31,319 bases of DNA from Anaerolineales bacterium UBA4823 (GTDB lineage: Bacteria > Chloroflexota > Anaerolineae > Anaerolineales > UBA4823). Below, one piece after another: positions 15,220-23,894 of the stretch. Location of the stretch: assembly GCA_002402275.1 (NCBI GenBank), contig DHFN01000066.1, forward strand, positions 1-31,319, in the 5' to 3' direction. The translations under genes and the position numbers were made by a program. Positions within the stretch are counted from its first letter, which is position 1; every line of letters begins with the position of its first letter. Under the pieces are notes generated by a model that did not search any database, was not told the DNA's origin, and was given only the letters and a program-made list of their open reading frames with translations.

Positions 15220-15980
15220 GGTTGCACCTCTATATTAGAGCTCGCCTCATTCACAATTTTGATTCCTGAGCTGCTCCCAATCCGACTGGCACCAGCTTGA
15301 ATCATCGCCAGTGCATCTTGATAAGTCCGAATACCCCCAGCCGCTTTGACTTTCATAGTCCTCCCAACAACCCGATACATTAAACTCACATCTTCAACTG
15401 TTGCGCCAGCAGGTCCAAACCCGGTGGAGGTTTTTACATAATCCGCACCGGCACTTTCAGCCAATAAACAAGCGAGTATTTTCTCTTTCTGGGTTAACAA
15501 CCCCGTTTCCAAAATTACCTTTAGGATTACATTGTGATGATCCAACACATCTTTTACTGTGCAGATATCATTTAGTACTTGCCCATAAGCCTGCCCCTTC
15601 AATGCCCCAATATTCATCACCATATCCACTTCATTCACCCCCATGTCAAGGCATTGCAGTGCTTCATGGGCTTTGACACTTGCTACAGTAGCTCCTAAGG
15701 GGAAACCCACTACTGTCCCGACTCCCACCTGACTATCCTTAAGTAATCCGTATGCCAAGGACACATAAACTGGGTTGATACAAACAGTGGCAAATTGATA
15801 TTCTTTGGCTTCCTGGCAAAGCAGCTTGACCTGTTCTGCGGTCGCCTCTGGTTTCAATAAAGTGTGATCTATCCAGGTGCTGATGTTTTTCCCTTTGGGG
15901 ATTGCCAAAGGTTCTGGTGCAGCTGGCAAACTGTAACTATAACTTTCTGCTCTTGCTAAAATCTCTGATAAATTATTCAT
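15216..15980 (-). CDS. deoC: Deoxyribose-phosphate aldolase
   Basis: This enzyme cleaves 2-deoxyribose 5-phosphate to glyceraldehyde 3-phosphate and acetaldehyde, the last step of deoxynucleoside breakdown. It is a 254-residue TIM barrel. Lys183 in YVKTSTGFGP is the Schiff-base lysine, Asp119 (NEVDMVMN) and Lys212 (VKAAGGIRT) complete the catalytic set, and IDHTLLKP opens the core. An N-terminal extension of about 35 residues precedes the barrel. No thymidine or purine nucleoside phosphorylase is nearby. The promoter candidate lies so close (15990-16019) that the transcript would have only a few bases of leader. Confidence 0.96.
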   Translation of the reverse strand: MNNLSEILARAESYSYSLPAAPEPLAIPKGKNISTWIDHTLLKPEATAEQVKLLCQEAKEYQFATVCINPVYVSLAYGLLKDSQVGVGTVVGFPLGATVASVKAHEALQCLDMGVNEVDMVMNIGALKGQAYGQVLNDICTVKDVLDHHNVILKVILETGLLTQKEKILACLLAESAGADYVKTSTGFGPAGATVEDVSLMYRVVGRTMKVKAAGGIRTYQDALAMIQAGASRIGSSSGIKIVNEASSNIEVQP

Positions 15981-15989
15981 ACTTCTCTC

Positions 15990-16019
15990 ATTATACCCAT
16001 AATTTCGACCGAATTTGAA
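15990..16019 (-). promoter_or_regulatory. Promoter candidate for deoC
   Basis: On the minus strand TTCAAA and TATAAT are 18 bases apart. The -10 ends nine bases before the deoC ATG, so transcription would start within about three bases of the start codon: a nearly leaderless message. Confidence 0.5.
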
Positions 16020-16028
16020 AATATATTA

Positions 16029-17402
16029 TTAACCTTTTCGACTTTTGAAAACAAACCGAATGGGAGTACCAAGATATGGATATTCTTCCCGCAAGCAATT
16101 TTCCAGAAACCTCACGTATGTAAAATGAGCTAAACGAGTATCATTCACATATACCATAAAGGTGGGTGGATCACTTCGTACTTGCGTTCCATAATAAATC
16201 TTCAATTGCCGACCGGCGTGGGTGGGGGCAGGATGTCGGTCTTGGGCTTTTTGCAAGATTTGATTGAGTTGCGAGGTGGATAAACGCACTAAGCGTTCTT
16301 CTTGAACTTTCAACGCCATTTCTAGGACTTGTCCAACCCGTTGCCCAGTTTTAGCAGAGATAAACAAAACCGGAACGTAATCGAGAAAGTGAAGCTCTTG
16401 CCGGACGTGTTTAGTGAAATTCGTCATGGAATAGGTATCTTTTTCAATTGCATCCCACTTATTAACAACGATTACGACACTTTTCCATTCTTGAAGAATA
16501 AAACCAGCGATATGGGCATCCTGCGCAGTAATCCCGCTGGTAGCATCAACCAACAACAAAGCCACATCTGCTCTTTCAATAGCTTTCAATGTCCTCATCA
16601 CGCTATACTTTTCAACACCCACTTCAATTCTTCCCCGTCTGCGGATTCCTGCGGTATCGATTAAAGTAATTGGAACTCCATTATAGTCAAATAATGTGTC
16701 AATTGCATCGCGGGTAGTTCCCGGGATCGGGCTTACAATCGTGCGTTCTTCACCCACTAGACGGTTTAATAAACTGGATTTACCGACATTTGGTTTACCA
16801 ACGATGGCGATTTTGATCGTTTCGTCTTCCTCTTCACTGACATTTGGGAGGGTTTTAATTAAGACATCTAACAAATCACCAGTCCCGGTTCCATGCATCG
16901 CTGATATAGGATAAGGTTCTCCTAAACCCAGTTCATAAAATTCCAGTGCATCTAACCGCCTCTGCGGGTTATCGGCTTTGTTCACTACTAAAAATACCGG
17001 CGGTTGGAGAACACCATCAACCGCGCGCTGAAAACTGCGTAAAATTTGGGCGATCTCACGATCTGCTGAAGTGACACCACTTTCAGCATCCGTCAGGAAT
17101 AGAACCGCATCAGCCTCCCGGATAGCTGTTTCAGCTTGCGAACGAATTTCTTGGATAAAATCAGCCGAGCTGATCGAAAGGGGTTCTCCAGCTTTTTTTC
17201 CGGAGAGGGCTTGGGGATCGATCCCACCCGTATCCACAACATCAAAAACTTTTCCAGTCCACTCTGCTTCAGCAATAATGCGATCCCGAGTTGTGCCAGG
17301 AATAGCATCAACAACTGCAAGCCTTTCTTCAACCAGGCGGTTGAATAAGGTGCTTTTTCCAACATTTGGACGTCCTACTAAAGCGACTAATGGTTTATGC
17401 AT
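16029..17402 (-). CDS. der: Ribosome assembly GTPase Der (EngA)
   Basis: A tandem GTPase of 457 residues needed for 50S ribosomal subunit maturation. The first G domain has GRPNVGKST at 10-18, DTGG and NKAD; the second has GKPNVGKSS, DTAGI and NKWD. A KH-like C-terminal domain follows, ending in GTPIRFVFKSRKG. Length and layout are standard. The start ATG is at 17400-17402, seven bases after the cdaR stop, with only a weak purine-rich site, so coupling to cdaR is likely. Confidence 0.98.
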   Translation of the reverse strand: MHKPLVALVGRPNVGKSTLFNRLVEERLAVVDAIPGTTRDRIIAEAEWTGKVFDVVDTGGIDPQALSGKKAGEPLSISSADFIQEIRSQAETAIREADAVLFLTDAESGVTSADREIAQILRSFQRAVDGVLQPPVFLVVNKADNPQRRLDALEFYELGLGEPYPISAMHGTGTGDLLDVLIKTLPNVSEEEDETIKIAIVGKPNVGKSSLLNRLVGEERTIVSPIPGTTRDAIDTLFDYNGVPITLIDTAGIRRRGRIEVGVEKYSVMRTLKAIERADVALLLVDATSGITAQDAHIAGFILQEWKSVVIVVNKWDAIEKDTYSMTNFTKHVRQELHFLDYVPVLFISAKTGQRVGQVLEMALKVQEERLVRLSTSQLNQILQKAQDRHPAPTHAGRQLKIYYGTQVRSDPPTFMVYVNDTRLAHFTYVRFLENCLREEYPYLGTPIRFVFKSRKG

Positions 17403-17409
17403 AGATTCT

Positions 17410-18687
17410 CTAGGGTGAAATTGTACTTGTGGGAGCAGGGACTCTTGTCGGGTTGGTCTGGTTGAGCGATGTGATGGTAACAGAGATACTCTGAGGAAGG
17501 ATCGAGGCGACGATTAATTGTTCGGGAATCAAATCTACTGCTGGGGAGATTTGGTAAGTGCCTGCAGTGAGACCTTTCAAATCAACAACTACGCGGATAT
17601 TCCCATTTTTTAATGCCTTCAAGATCGGCATTGGGCCGCTGAGCAATAAATCTACTTGGGTTGGTGAAAGCTCGGCGTGTAAATTGGGAGATAAACCGAT
17701 GATATCAACCGGTAAAGTGATCGGTAAACTCCCCTCCAGTGCCGCAATATTCAGGCGTACCAGGACACTATTATCCCCCGCTAATTCAACCCCATCGGGG
17801 AGCTTAAGCGCAACCCGTAAATCCACATCATCACTTAATCCCGTTAGATCAACTGTCTCAGTTTCAATATAACCAGGCAGGTCATTAACCAGTTTCGGGT
17901 CGGCTGAAAATACAGTTATATTAGGGGGGGAAACAGAAATATTGGTTAACCAATAGCCTTCCTGTGGCTCACCTTTCGTGGTTACTTTTACCACTACATT
18001 CCGATATCCACCCAATAAAATAATAGGTTGATCCACCGTAACCATCTCGGGTACAAGTGTCGCTCCATTCACAACCGCTCCATTACTATCCAAAGGAATT
18101 AGTTCAATGGTTTTATGAATAGTTTCAGCAGCCCCATTGATATCCAACTGAGCCTGAATATATTGAACTTTATCCACGATAGATTGTGGGCCCGTGACCG
18201 TCACCTTTTCCGGATTTATGGTATGAGATCCTTTGCGGTATCCAAGGGCTGGATCCCCTGATATGATTAAATCAATCGGTAAGTCTTTCGAGACCAATGG
18301 CTCTAAAATGACTTGCACTCGATCCGGGATAATTTGGATAATATCATACGGGGTCACATCAATCCTCACCTGGACTGGCACACGATATTCTCCTGCTTCA
18401 AGGGAAGATAAATCTATCCAGGCATGAATGAGACCGGGTTGACTTTGCAACCGATCCCAAACAGATTGAGGGTTTTTTATCGTCAATTTAATAGAAGTTG
18501 GGGGAGGCTTAAGTAGTACAAGTTGATTGTCTTGTCCTATGATTTCCAAAGGAATTGCCTGAGGGAAAGTCCGAACGATAGTCGGATCAGACGATATAAC
18601 CGCGGAAACCCACACCACAATCGCCAAGAAAAAAGACAGCGTCAATGAGCTAATATTTATTTGGAACCAATTGACCATTCGTCTCAT
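17410..18687 (-). CDS. cdaR: YbbR-domain protein, CdaA regulator-like (CdaR)
   Basis: A membrane-anchored protein of 425 residues. One N-terminal helix (SLTLSFFLAIVVWVSAVIS) is followed by an extracytoplasmic region of tandem YbbR domains, judged to be about four from recurring patterns such as PLEIIGQ, PIDLIISGDPALGYRKG and PVDIIGLSP. A low-complexity Thr/Pro tail ends the chain. In Firmicutes the equivalent protein binds CdaA and tunes its cyclic-di-AMP synthesis. It directly follows cdaA (12-base gap), which supports that role here. Confidence 0.88.
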   Translation of the reverse strand: MRRMVNWFQINISSLTLSFFLAIVVWVSAVISSDPTIVRTFPQAIPLEIIGQDNQLVLLKPPPTSIKLTIKNPQSVWDRLQSQPGLIHAWIDLSSLEAGEYRVPVQVRIDVTPYDIIQIIPDRVQVILEPLVSKDLPIDLIISGDPALGYRKGSHTINPEKVTVTGPQSIVDKVQYIQAQLDINGAAETIHKTIELIPLDSNGAVVNGATLVPEMVTVDQPIILLGGYRNVVVKVTTKGEPQEGYWLTNISVSPPNITVFSADPKLVNDLPGYIETETVDLTGLSDDVDLRVALKLPDGVELAGDNSVLVRLNIAALEGSLPITLPVDIIGLSPNLHAELSPTQVDLLLSGPMPILKALKNGNIRVVVDLKGLTAGTYQISPAVDLIPEQLIVASILPQSISVTITSLNQTNPTRVPAPTSTISP

Positions 18688-18699
18688 AATCCATCCGAC

Positions 18700-19572
18700 C
18701 TATTTCGGTCGTCCTAACCTGCTTTGAATTTTATGCCATCCAGCAATCAACCCATGTTCCTCTTGAGTTTGCTGGAGTAATGCTTTAAGGATTAGATCCA
18801 GACGCTTTGGATCAATCCGCCGAATCATTTTCCCATGATCTACAACAGCAATGGAGCCGGTCTCTTCGGAGACAACCACCGCTACTGCGTCGGTTACCTC
18901 ACTAATTCCAAGCGCAGCCCGATGTCTCAGCCCCATTTGTCGGTCAGGGGAATCCGTCAATACGCCGCTGGATGAGAGAGGCAATACACAGGCAGCTGCA
19001 ACAATCGTTTCCCCATCAATAATCACTGCCCCATCATGGAGGGGTGTGTTAGGGTAAAAGACCTGCAACAGCAACTCAGGTGTAACCTTGGCTTGTAAAG
19101 GCACCCCGCTCTGAATATATTGATCGAGATGATCTAACCTTTGAAAAATAATCAAAGCACCATGTTTTTTCTGAGCAAGGCGATCACAAGCTTCTACAAC
19201 AGACTCCATCACACCCTTAGTGCGAGCAACCGCGGTAGTGGTCGGTAAAATCGTCCCGGCCCGCCCCAATCGTTCTAATGTCCGCCGAATCTCCGGGGCA
19301 AAGATCACCGGTATGGCTAAAATCATCGCAGGGAGAGTGTTCCGAATGAGCCATGAGAAAGCTGGTAATATTTCCAAACTGCTTAAAATCGAAAATAGCA
19401 CAATGAGAAATAATGCTCCCCTGATCAAGACAATCGCCTGGGTATCCCGAATTAATTGAAGAATGATAAAAAAAATAGCTGTAACTAGTAGAATATCCAA
19501 CACACTCAGCCAGGTTATCCTCTGAAATATAAAGAGCACATTTTCAATCAAATCAGAAAAAAAAGCTGTCAC
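18700..19572 (-). CDS. cdaA: Diadenylate cyclase CdaA (DAC domain)
   Basis: Makes cyclic di-AMP from two ATP. The 290-residue protein has three N-terminal membrane helices (about 20-95) and a DAC domain with the catalytic LHDGAVII (Asp180-Gly181-Ala182) and the ATP-binding RHR at 216-218 in GLRHRAALGISE. It starts at GTG 19570-19572 with AAGGG seven bases upstream, just after the coaE stop. No glmM, the usual third partner in Firmicutes, is present; der takes that position. A potassium or osmotic homeostasis role is expected from the family. Confidence 0.96.
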   Translation of the reverse strand: MTAFFSDLIENVLFIFQRITWLSVLDILLVTAIFFIILQLIRDTQAIVLIRGALFLIVLFSILSSLEILPAFSWLIRNTLPAMILAIPVIFAPEIRRTLERLGRAGTILPTTTAVARTKGVMESVVEACDRLAQKKHGALIIFQRLDHLDQYIQSGVPLQAKVTPELLLQVFYPNTPLHDGAVIIDGETIVAAACVLPLSSSGVLTDSPDRQMGLRHRAALGISEVTDAVAVVVSEETGSIAVVDHGKMIRRIDPKRLDLILKALLQQTQEEHGLIAGWHKIQSRLGRPK

Positions 19573-19581
19573 AATAATCCC

Positions 19582-20709
19582 TTAAACTGGTTTAAGAACC
19601 AAATCCTCCCGTAAACGTTTAAACCACAAAACCGTTCCAGCCGGCATGGATTCGATGGCTGCTTCTTGCCAGGCTCGCACACCTAACGCCTGGATAGACA
19701 CCTCATGGTAACCAAGATCGTGCCATAATTCTCGATGCAAGGTCATGTCTGGCGGCAGAAACAATAATGTGGCTTCACATTGTAATTCCTTGGAAGCATT
19801 TTCAATTTCGGTAATCAGCTGAGTGACGATTTTGTCCAAGGGCATTTTCTTCTCCAGAAAAAAATCCTCCACCCGAGCAACTAAATTTTCAACCCGCCAA
19901 CCAATCACACCATATACGCGCTCTCCGCTCTGAATGAGAAGAAAGGCTTTTTCGCCAAATAACGCCATGACATCTTCTCGATTCATCTTTTGTTTTCCAT
20001 TTGAGAGTTGGTTGATTGCATCGGCAATTTCTTGCGCTTGTTGAGGTTTCGCTCTCACAATCCTAAAACCACTTTTGGAAACTTCAATTTTCGGCTGTTC
20101 CATTTCCGGGACGATGTTCTTCCAAGCAAATACTACCTGCTTCCAAGTATCCTCGAAGGTTGAATCGTTCCGGATGACCACATTCGCAAAACGGACTTTA
20201 TCTTCTTGAGGGGCTTGAGATTTAATTCGCTGCCAGGCAATTTCCTCGCTCATCCCTCTCTTCGCCATTAAACGTTTAAGCTGTACGTCCTCTGGTGCAG
20301 TGGTTACCCATATACTATCACATAAACGCGCAAAACCAGATTCAATCAATTTTATCGCTTCCACTACAACGACCCGTTGTTTGCTGTGGCGAATCAAGGC
20401 TTCTTCCGCCTGACGAACCAGCGGGTGAACAATGCTCTCCAGCAATGTTAACGCAGAAGGATCCGTAAACACAATTTTTCCAAGTTTCGACCGATCAATC
20501 TGACCATCAGAACCCAGAATCCACTTGCCAAAATTTTCTACAACTGGTTGATACCCAGGTGCATCCCTTGCAATTGCCCGGTGGCTCAGGGCATCTGCGT
20601 CAATCCCGTAAGCCCCTAAATGTTCGAGCATTTTCCTCACAATACTCTTACCAGTAGCAATATTCCCTGTTAAACCGATAATGGTTTTCCCTTGCCAATC
20701 TTCACTCAT
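19582..20709 (-). CDS. coaE: Dephospho-CoA kinase fused to a GNAT-like C-terminal domain
   Basis: Residues 1-200 are a CoaE kinase, which phosphorylates dephospho-CoA to CoA. The P-loop GNIATGKS (15-22), GIDADALSHRAI and VHPLVRQAEEAL, VVVVEAIKLIESG and RGMSEEIAWQRI fit the family. Residues about 214-370 form an extra region, FRIVRAKPQQAQEIADAIN to YHEVSIQALGVRAWQEAA, that looks like a GNAT acetyltransferase fold (it has a central VYGVIGWRVEN strand-like stretch). Ordinary CoaE is about 200 residues. The ATG has AAGGAG upstream and a near-consensus promoter. The GNAT assignment is by pattern and is less certain than the kinase. Confidence 0.9.
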   Translation of the reverse strand: MSEDWQGKTIIGLTGNIATGKSIVRKMLEHLGAYGIDADALSHRAIARDAPGYQPVVENFGKWILGSDGQIDRSKLGKIVFTDPSALTLLESIVHPLVRQAEEALIRHSKQRVVVVEAIKLIESGFARLCDSIWVTTAPEDVQLKRLMAKRGMSEEIAWQRIKSQAPQEDKVRFANVVIRNDSTFEDTWKQVVFAWKNIVPEMEQPKIEVSKSGFRIVRAKPQQAQEIADAINQLSNGKQKMNREDVMALFGEKAFLLIQSGERVYGVIGWRVENLVARVEDFFLEKKMPLDKIVTQLITEIENASKELQCEATLLFLPPDMTLHRELWHDLGYHEVSIQALGVRAWQEAAIESMPAGTVLWFKRLREDLVLKPV

Positions 20710-20737
20710 TTAAACTCCTTGATTTATCATCATTAAA

Positions 20738-20766
20738 ATTGTAGCTTCCGCCCTTCAGATTGTCAA
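20738..20766 (-). promoter_or_regulatory. Near-consensus promoter for coaE-cdaA-cdaR-der
   Basis: On the minus strand TTGACA and TACAAT are separated by exactly 17 bases. The predicted start is about 22 bases before the coaE ATG, leaving room for the AAGGAG site. Confidence 0.8.
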
Positions 20767-20788
20767 ATTTAATCGCCAAGCTTTATAA

Positions 20789-20803
20789 CAGTGGATTCCA
20801 CTG
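20789..20803. promoter_or_regulatory. 15-base palindrome between oppF and the coaE promoter
   Basis: CAGTGGATTCCACTG has 7-base perfect arms around one central base. It lies 58 bases past the oppF stop and 23 bases upstream of the coaE -35. No U-run follows in the oppF direction, so an operator is as likely as a terminator. Confidence 0.35.
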
Positions 20804-20860
20804 ACTAGGAAAACCACTCATCAGATTCTAGACAAGTATTCCTGCTAAGAGCACAAACAA

Positions 20861-21856
20861 TTAGATAAATTTCTCGGCATAATGACAAGATACAAAATGT
20901 CCTGTTTTCAATTCCCGCATTGCTGGTTCTTCCTTCGCGCATATCTCGGTTGCATATTGACAACGAGGATGAAATCGGCAGCCTGTTGGAGGATTTAATG
21001 GACTCGGCACATCCCCTTTTAATATAACTCTTTCCCTTTTTAAATGGGGATTAGGAATAGGAATTGCGGACATTAATGCCTGAGTGTAAGGATGGAGTGG
21101 ATTTAGAAATAGTTCACTCCGCTCCGCTAATTCAGCGATCTTCCCCAAATACATCACCGCTACCCGATCCGAAATATGTTCAACGACACTAAAATTATGG
21201 GCAATAAACAAATAAGTCAGATCGAACTCTTTCTGTAAATCCTTGAGAATGTTCAAGACCTGAGATTGAATCGAAACATCCAGCGCAGAGACTGGTTCGT
21301 CGCAGACAATAAATTTCGGACGGAGAGCCAATGCCCGAGCGATGCCAATTCGTTGTCGCTGCCCACCAGAAAATTCATGCGGGTAGCGCCGGGCATGGTA
21401 ATCTTCCAAGCCCACTTTCTTTAATGTATCAATCATGATCTCAAAACGTTCCTTTGGCGTTCCTATTTTGTGAATATTGAGCCCTTCCATAATGGATTCC
21501 CCAATCGCCACACGTGGATCCAATGAAGCGTAAGGATCCTGAAATATTATTTGCATATCCCGGCGGATTGATTTGAGATCATCCCCCTTCAACTTAAACA
21601 CATTTTCCCCACCGAAATACATTTCTCCAGATGTGGGTTCAATTAATCGAAGCATGGTTCTTCCAGCGGTGCTTTTTCCACAACCTGATTCCCCTACCAA
21701 CCCTAAGGTTTCTCCATATTTCACATTAAAAGATATGTCATCCACCGCTTTGACCCAAGCAACGACCCTATGAAACAACCCTGCTCGAACTGGAAAGTAC
21801 TTAACCAGATTCTTTAACTCAATCAGATTGACGCTGGAGTCTTCAGAATTTTTCAT
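20861..21856 (-). CDS. oppF: Oligopeptide ABC transporter ATPase (OppF/DppF-type)
   Basis: One of two ATPases of the peptide importer, 331 residues. Walker A GESGCGKST, signature FSGGQRQRIGIARAL and Walker B KFIVCDEPVSALD are all intact. The C-terminal oligo_HPY domain has PTGCRFHPRCQYA plus further cysteines (ICAKEEPAM, VSCHYAEK), the cluster that in related proteins binds [4Fe-4S]. It starts three bases after oppD with GAGGA at the ATG. The transport partner is OppD and the permease pair downstream of the binding-protein gene. Confidence 0.95.
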   Translation of the reverse strand: MKNSEDSSVNLIELKNLVKYFPVRAGLFHRVVAWVKAVDDISFNVKYGETLGLVGESGCGKSTAGRTMLRLIEPTSGEMYFGGENVFKLKGDDLKSIRRDMQIIFQDPYASLDPRVAIGESIMEGLNIHKIGTPKERFEIMIDTLKKVGLEDYHARRYPHEFSGGQRQRIGIARALALRPKFIVCDEPVSALDVSIQSQVLNILKDLQKEFDLTYLFIAHNFSVVEHISDRVAVMYLGKIAELAERSELFLNPLHPYTQALMSAIPIPNPHLKRERVILKGDVPSPLNPPTGCRFHPRCQYATEICAKEEPAMRELKTGHFVSCHYAEKFI

Positions 21857-21859
21857 TCC

Positions 21860-22909
21860 TCAATCTCCACGAAATGTATTAAATGTATTTTCATTTTGGT
21901 TAAGACTTACCCCAGAAGTTTCTTTTTGATATAACCAACAACGCACTTGATGACCAGGTTCGACTTCAAGTAATTTTGGATTCTCTTCTTCACACTCTTT
22001 TAGTTGATTTTCAACTCGCGCTTTACAACGTGGCGCAAACCGACAACCGGGCGGCAGGTTTACTAAATTGGGTACCGAGCCGGGGATTACCTCCAAGCGT
22101 TCTTTATGCACCCCTAAAATCGGAATAGAATTGATCAGCCCACGCGTATAAGGATGAAGAGGCTCATCAAAAAGCCGGTTTACATCGGTTTGCTCGACAA
22201 TTTGACCAGCATACATTACCGCCACTCGTTCTGCCATTTCAGCGATGACCCCCAAATCATGGGTGATTAAGATGACAGACGCCCCAACCTGTTTCCGTAA
22301 ATCACGCATTAAATCTAGAATTTGGGCTTGAATGGTGACGTCCAGAGCAGTGGTTGGTTCATCGGCAATCAGTAAATCAGGCTGTAAGGCTAACGCCATA
22401 GCGATCATGATTCTCTGTGCCATTCCACCAGATAGCTCGTGAGGATAGGAAAGCGCTCTACGCTCTGGATCCGGGATTCCCACCATGCGCAGTAAGTCGA
22501 CCGCCCGCTTGAAAGCTTCCTCCTCTTTCAACTTTTCATGCTGAACAAACACCTCAGCCACTTGATCCCCGGCAGTGAAAACCGGGTTCAGGCTGGTTTG
22601 AGGTTGCTGAAAAATCATCGAAATCCGATCTCCACGTATTTTGATCATTTTATTTTCGGGTAATTCAACTAGATTCTGTCCTTCGAACCAGATTTCACCC
22701 GCAATAATTTTTCCCGGTGGAACAATTAATCGCATAATGGATAACGAGGTGACGCTTTTGCCACAACCAGATTCGCCGACTAACCCTAGCACTTCACCAG
22801 AATATACCTCTAAATCAACCCCATCAACCGCACGAACGATCCCATCTTCAGTATAAAAAACTGTTGAAAGATTCTTAATTTCTAATAAAGGTTTCTTATC
22901 TTCATTCAC
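21860..22909 (-). CDS. oppD: Oligopeptide ABC transporter ATPase (OppD/DppD-type)
   Basis: The partner ATPase, about 349 residues. Walker A GESGCGKSV, signature LSGGMAQRIMIAMAL and Walker B LLIADEPTTALD are intact. The C-terminal oligo_HPY domain has PPGCRFAPRCKARV with two later cysteines (KECEEENP, VRCWLYQ). I chose GTG at 22907-22909 because GGAG is eight bases upstream. A GTG at 22916-22918 adds three residues but directly abuts that same GGAG. It is 25 bases beyond the dppC stop and co-transcribed. Confidence 0.95.
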   Translation of the reverse strand: MNEDKKPLLEIKNLSTVFYTEDGIVRAVDGVDLEVYSGEVLGLVGESGCGKSVTSLSIMRLIVPPGKIIAGEIWFEGQNLVELPENKMIKIRGDRISMIFQQPQTSLNPVFTAGDQVAEVFVQHEKLKEEEAFKRAVDLLRMVGIPDPERRALSYPHELSGGMAQRIMIAMALALQPDLLIADEPTTALDVTIQAQILDLMRDLRKQVGASVILITHDLGVIAEMAERVAVMYAGQIVEQTDVNRLFDEPLHPYTRGLINSIPILGVHKERLEVIPGSVPNLVNLPPGCRFAPRCKARVENQLKECEEENPKLLEVEPGHQVRCWLYQKETSGVSLNQNENTFNTFRGD

Positions 22910-22934
22910 AAATGTCACTCCATCAATGAGTCGC

Positions 22935-23885
22935 TTATCCGCTCACGTGGGCTAAACGCGGATCTAATGCATCCCGCAAACCATCGCCTAATAGATTAAA
23001 CGAGAGCACCGTTAGCATGATCGCTAAACCGGGATAAAATACTAAATAAGGAGCCGTAAAGACTTGATTCCGTTCCGCGCCTAACATAGACCCCCATTCA
23101 GGAGTCGGTGGTTGCGCTCCTAAGCCAAGAAAAGAGAGTGCAGCCGCATCCAAGATCGCCGACGCTATGCCAAGAGTCGCTTGGACGATCAAGGGAGTTA
23201 ATGCATTCGGTAGAATTCTGCGAAAGATGATTTGAAAATTTGAGCCGCCTAATGCCCGAGTGGCTGAAACATAATCCATTTCTCGTATAGATAAAACACT
23301 TGCCCGCATAACCCGTGCATACGCTGGAATGGAGACAATGCTGATGGCAATCAAGGCGTTGATGATTCCGGGTCCTAAAACCGTTACGATGGTAATTGCT
23401 AAGATCAGGGAGGGAAAGGCAAGTAAAACATCCATCACCCTCATAATGATATTATCCAGCCACCCCCCATAATATCCAGCAATTGCTCCTAGGACGGTAC
23501 CAATGATAATTGCTAAAGATACGGTTGCAATCCCAATAATCAGACTTAATCTTGATCCGAATAATATTCGACTAAATTCATCCCGAACATTCCCATCAAT
23601 TCCCATAAGATGCTGTGGTTTGTCTGGTGAACATCCCAGGAGATGGATACAAGGCTTTTCCCGCCGCTGAACGGGTTCAATTCCTATCAAAGGTTGGTAG
23701 GGATCATAAGGGGCAATCCACTGAGCTGTCAGGGCGATGAATGCCAAAACACTTAATATTCCTAAACCGACCAAGGCAGATTTCCGTTTGAAAAATCGCC
23801 TCCAAGTGATTTGCCATAGACTAACGGATTTTAGGGATAAACCTTCTTTATCAAGGTGGGTGGTTTTGTTTATTTTTTCAGCCAT
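22935..23885 (-). CDS. dppC: Peptide ABC transporter permease (DppC/OppC-type)
   Basis: A 316-residue membrane permease with an N-terminal cytoplasmic stretch, about six helices and a substantial first extracytoplasmic loop (YDPYQPLIGIEPV to GIDGNVRDEFSRILFGSRLS). The cytoplasmic coupling loop ALGGSNFQIIFRRILPNAL is the EAA motif that contacts the ATPases. It has AAGGTG six bases before its ATG and begins ten bases after dppB. It pairs with DppB in the inner membrane. Confidence 0.95.
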   Translation of the reverse strand: MAEKINKTTHLDKEGLSLKSVSLWQITWRRFFKRKSALVGLGILSVLAFIALTAQWIAPYDPYQPLIGIEPVQRREKPCIHLLGCSPDKPQHLMGIDGNVRDEFSRILFGSRLSLIIGIATVSLAIIIGTVLGAIAGYYGGWLDNIIMRVMDVLLAFPSLILAITIVTVLGPGIINALIAISIVSIPAYARVMRASVLSIREMDYVSATRALGGSNFQIIFRRILPNALTPLIVQATLGIASAILDAAALSFLGLGAQPPTPEWGSMLGAERNQVFTAPYLVFYPGLAIMLTVLSFNLLGDGLRDALDPRLAHVSG

Positions 23886-23894
23886 GAATTCACC

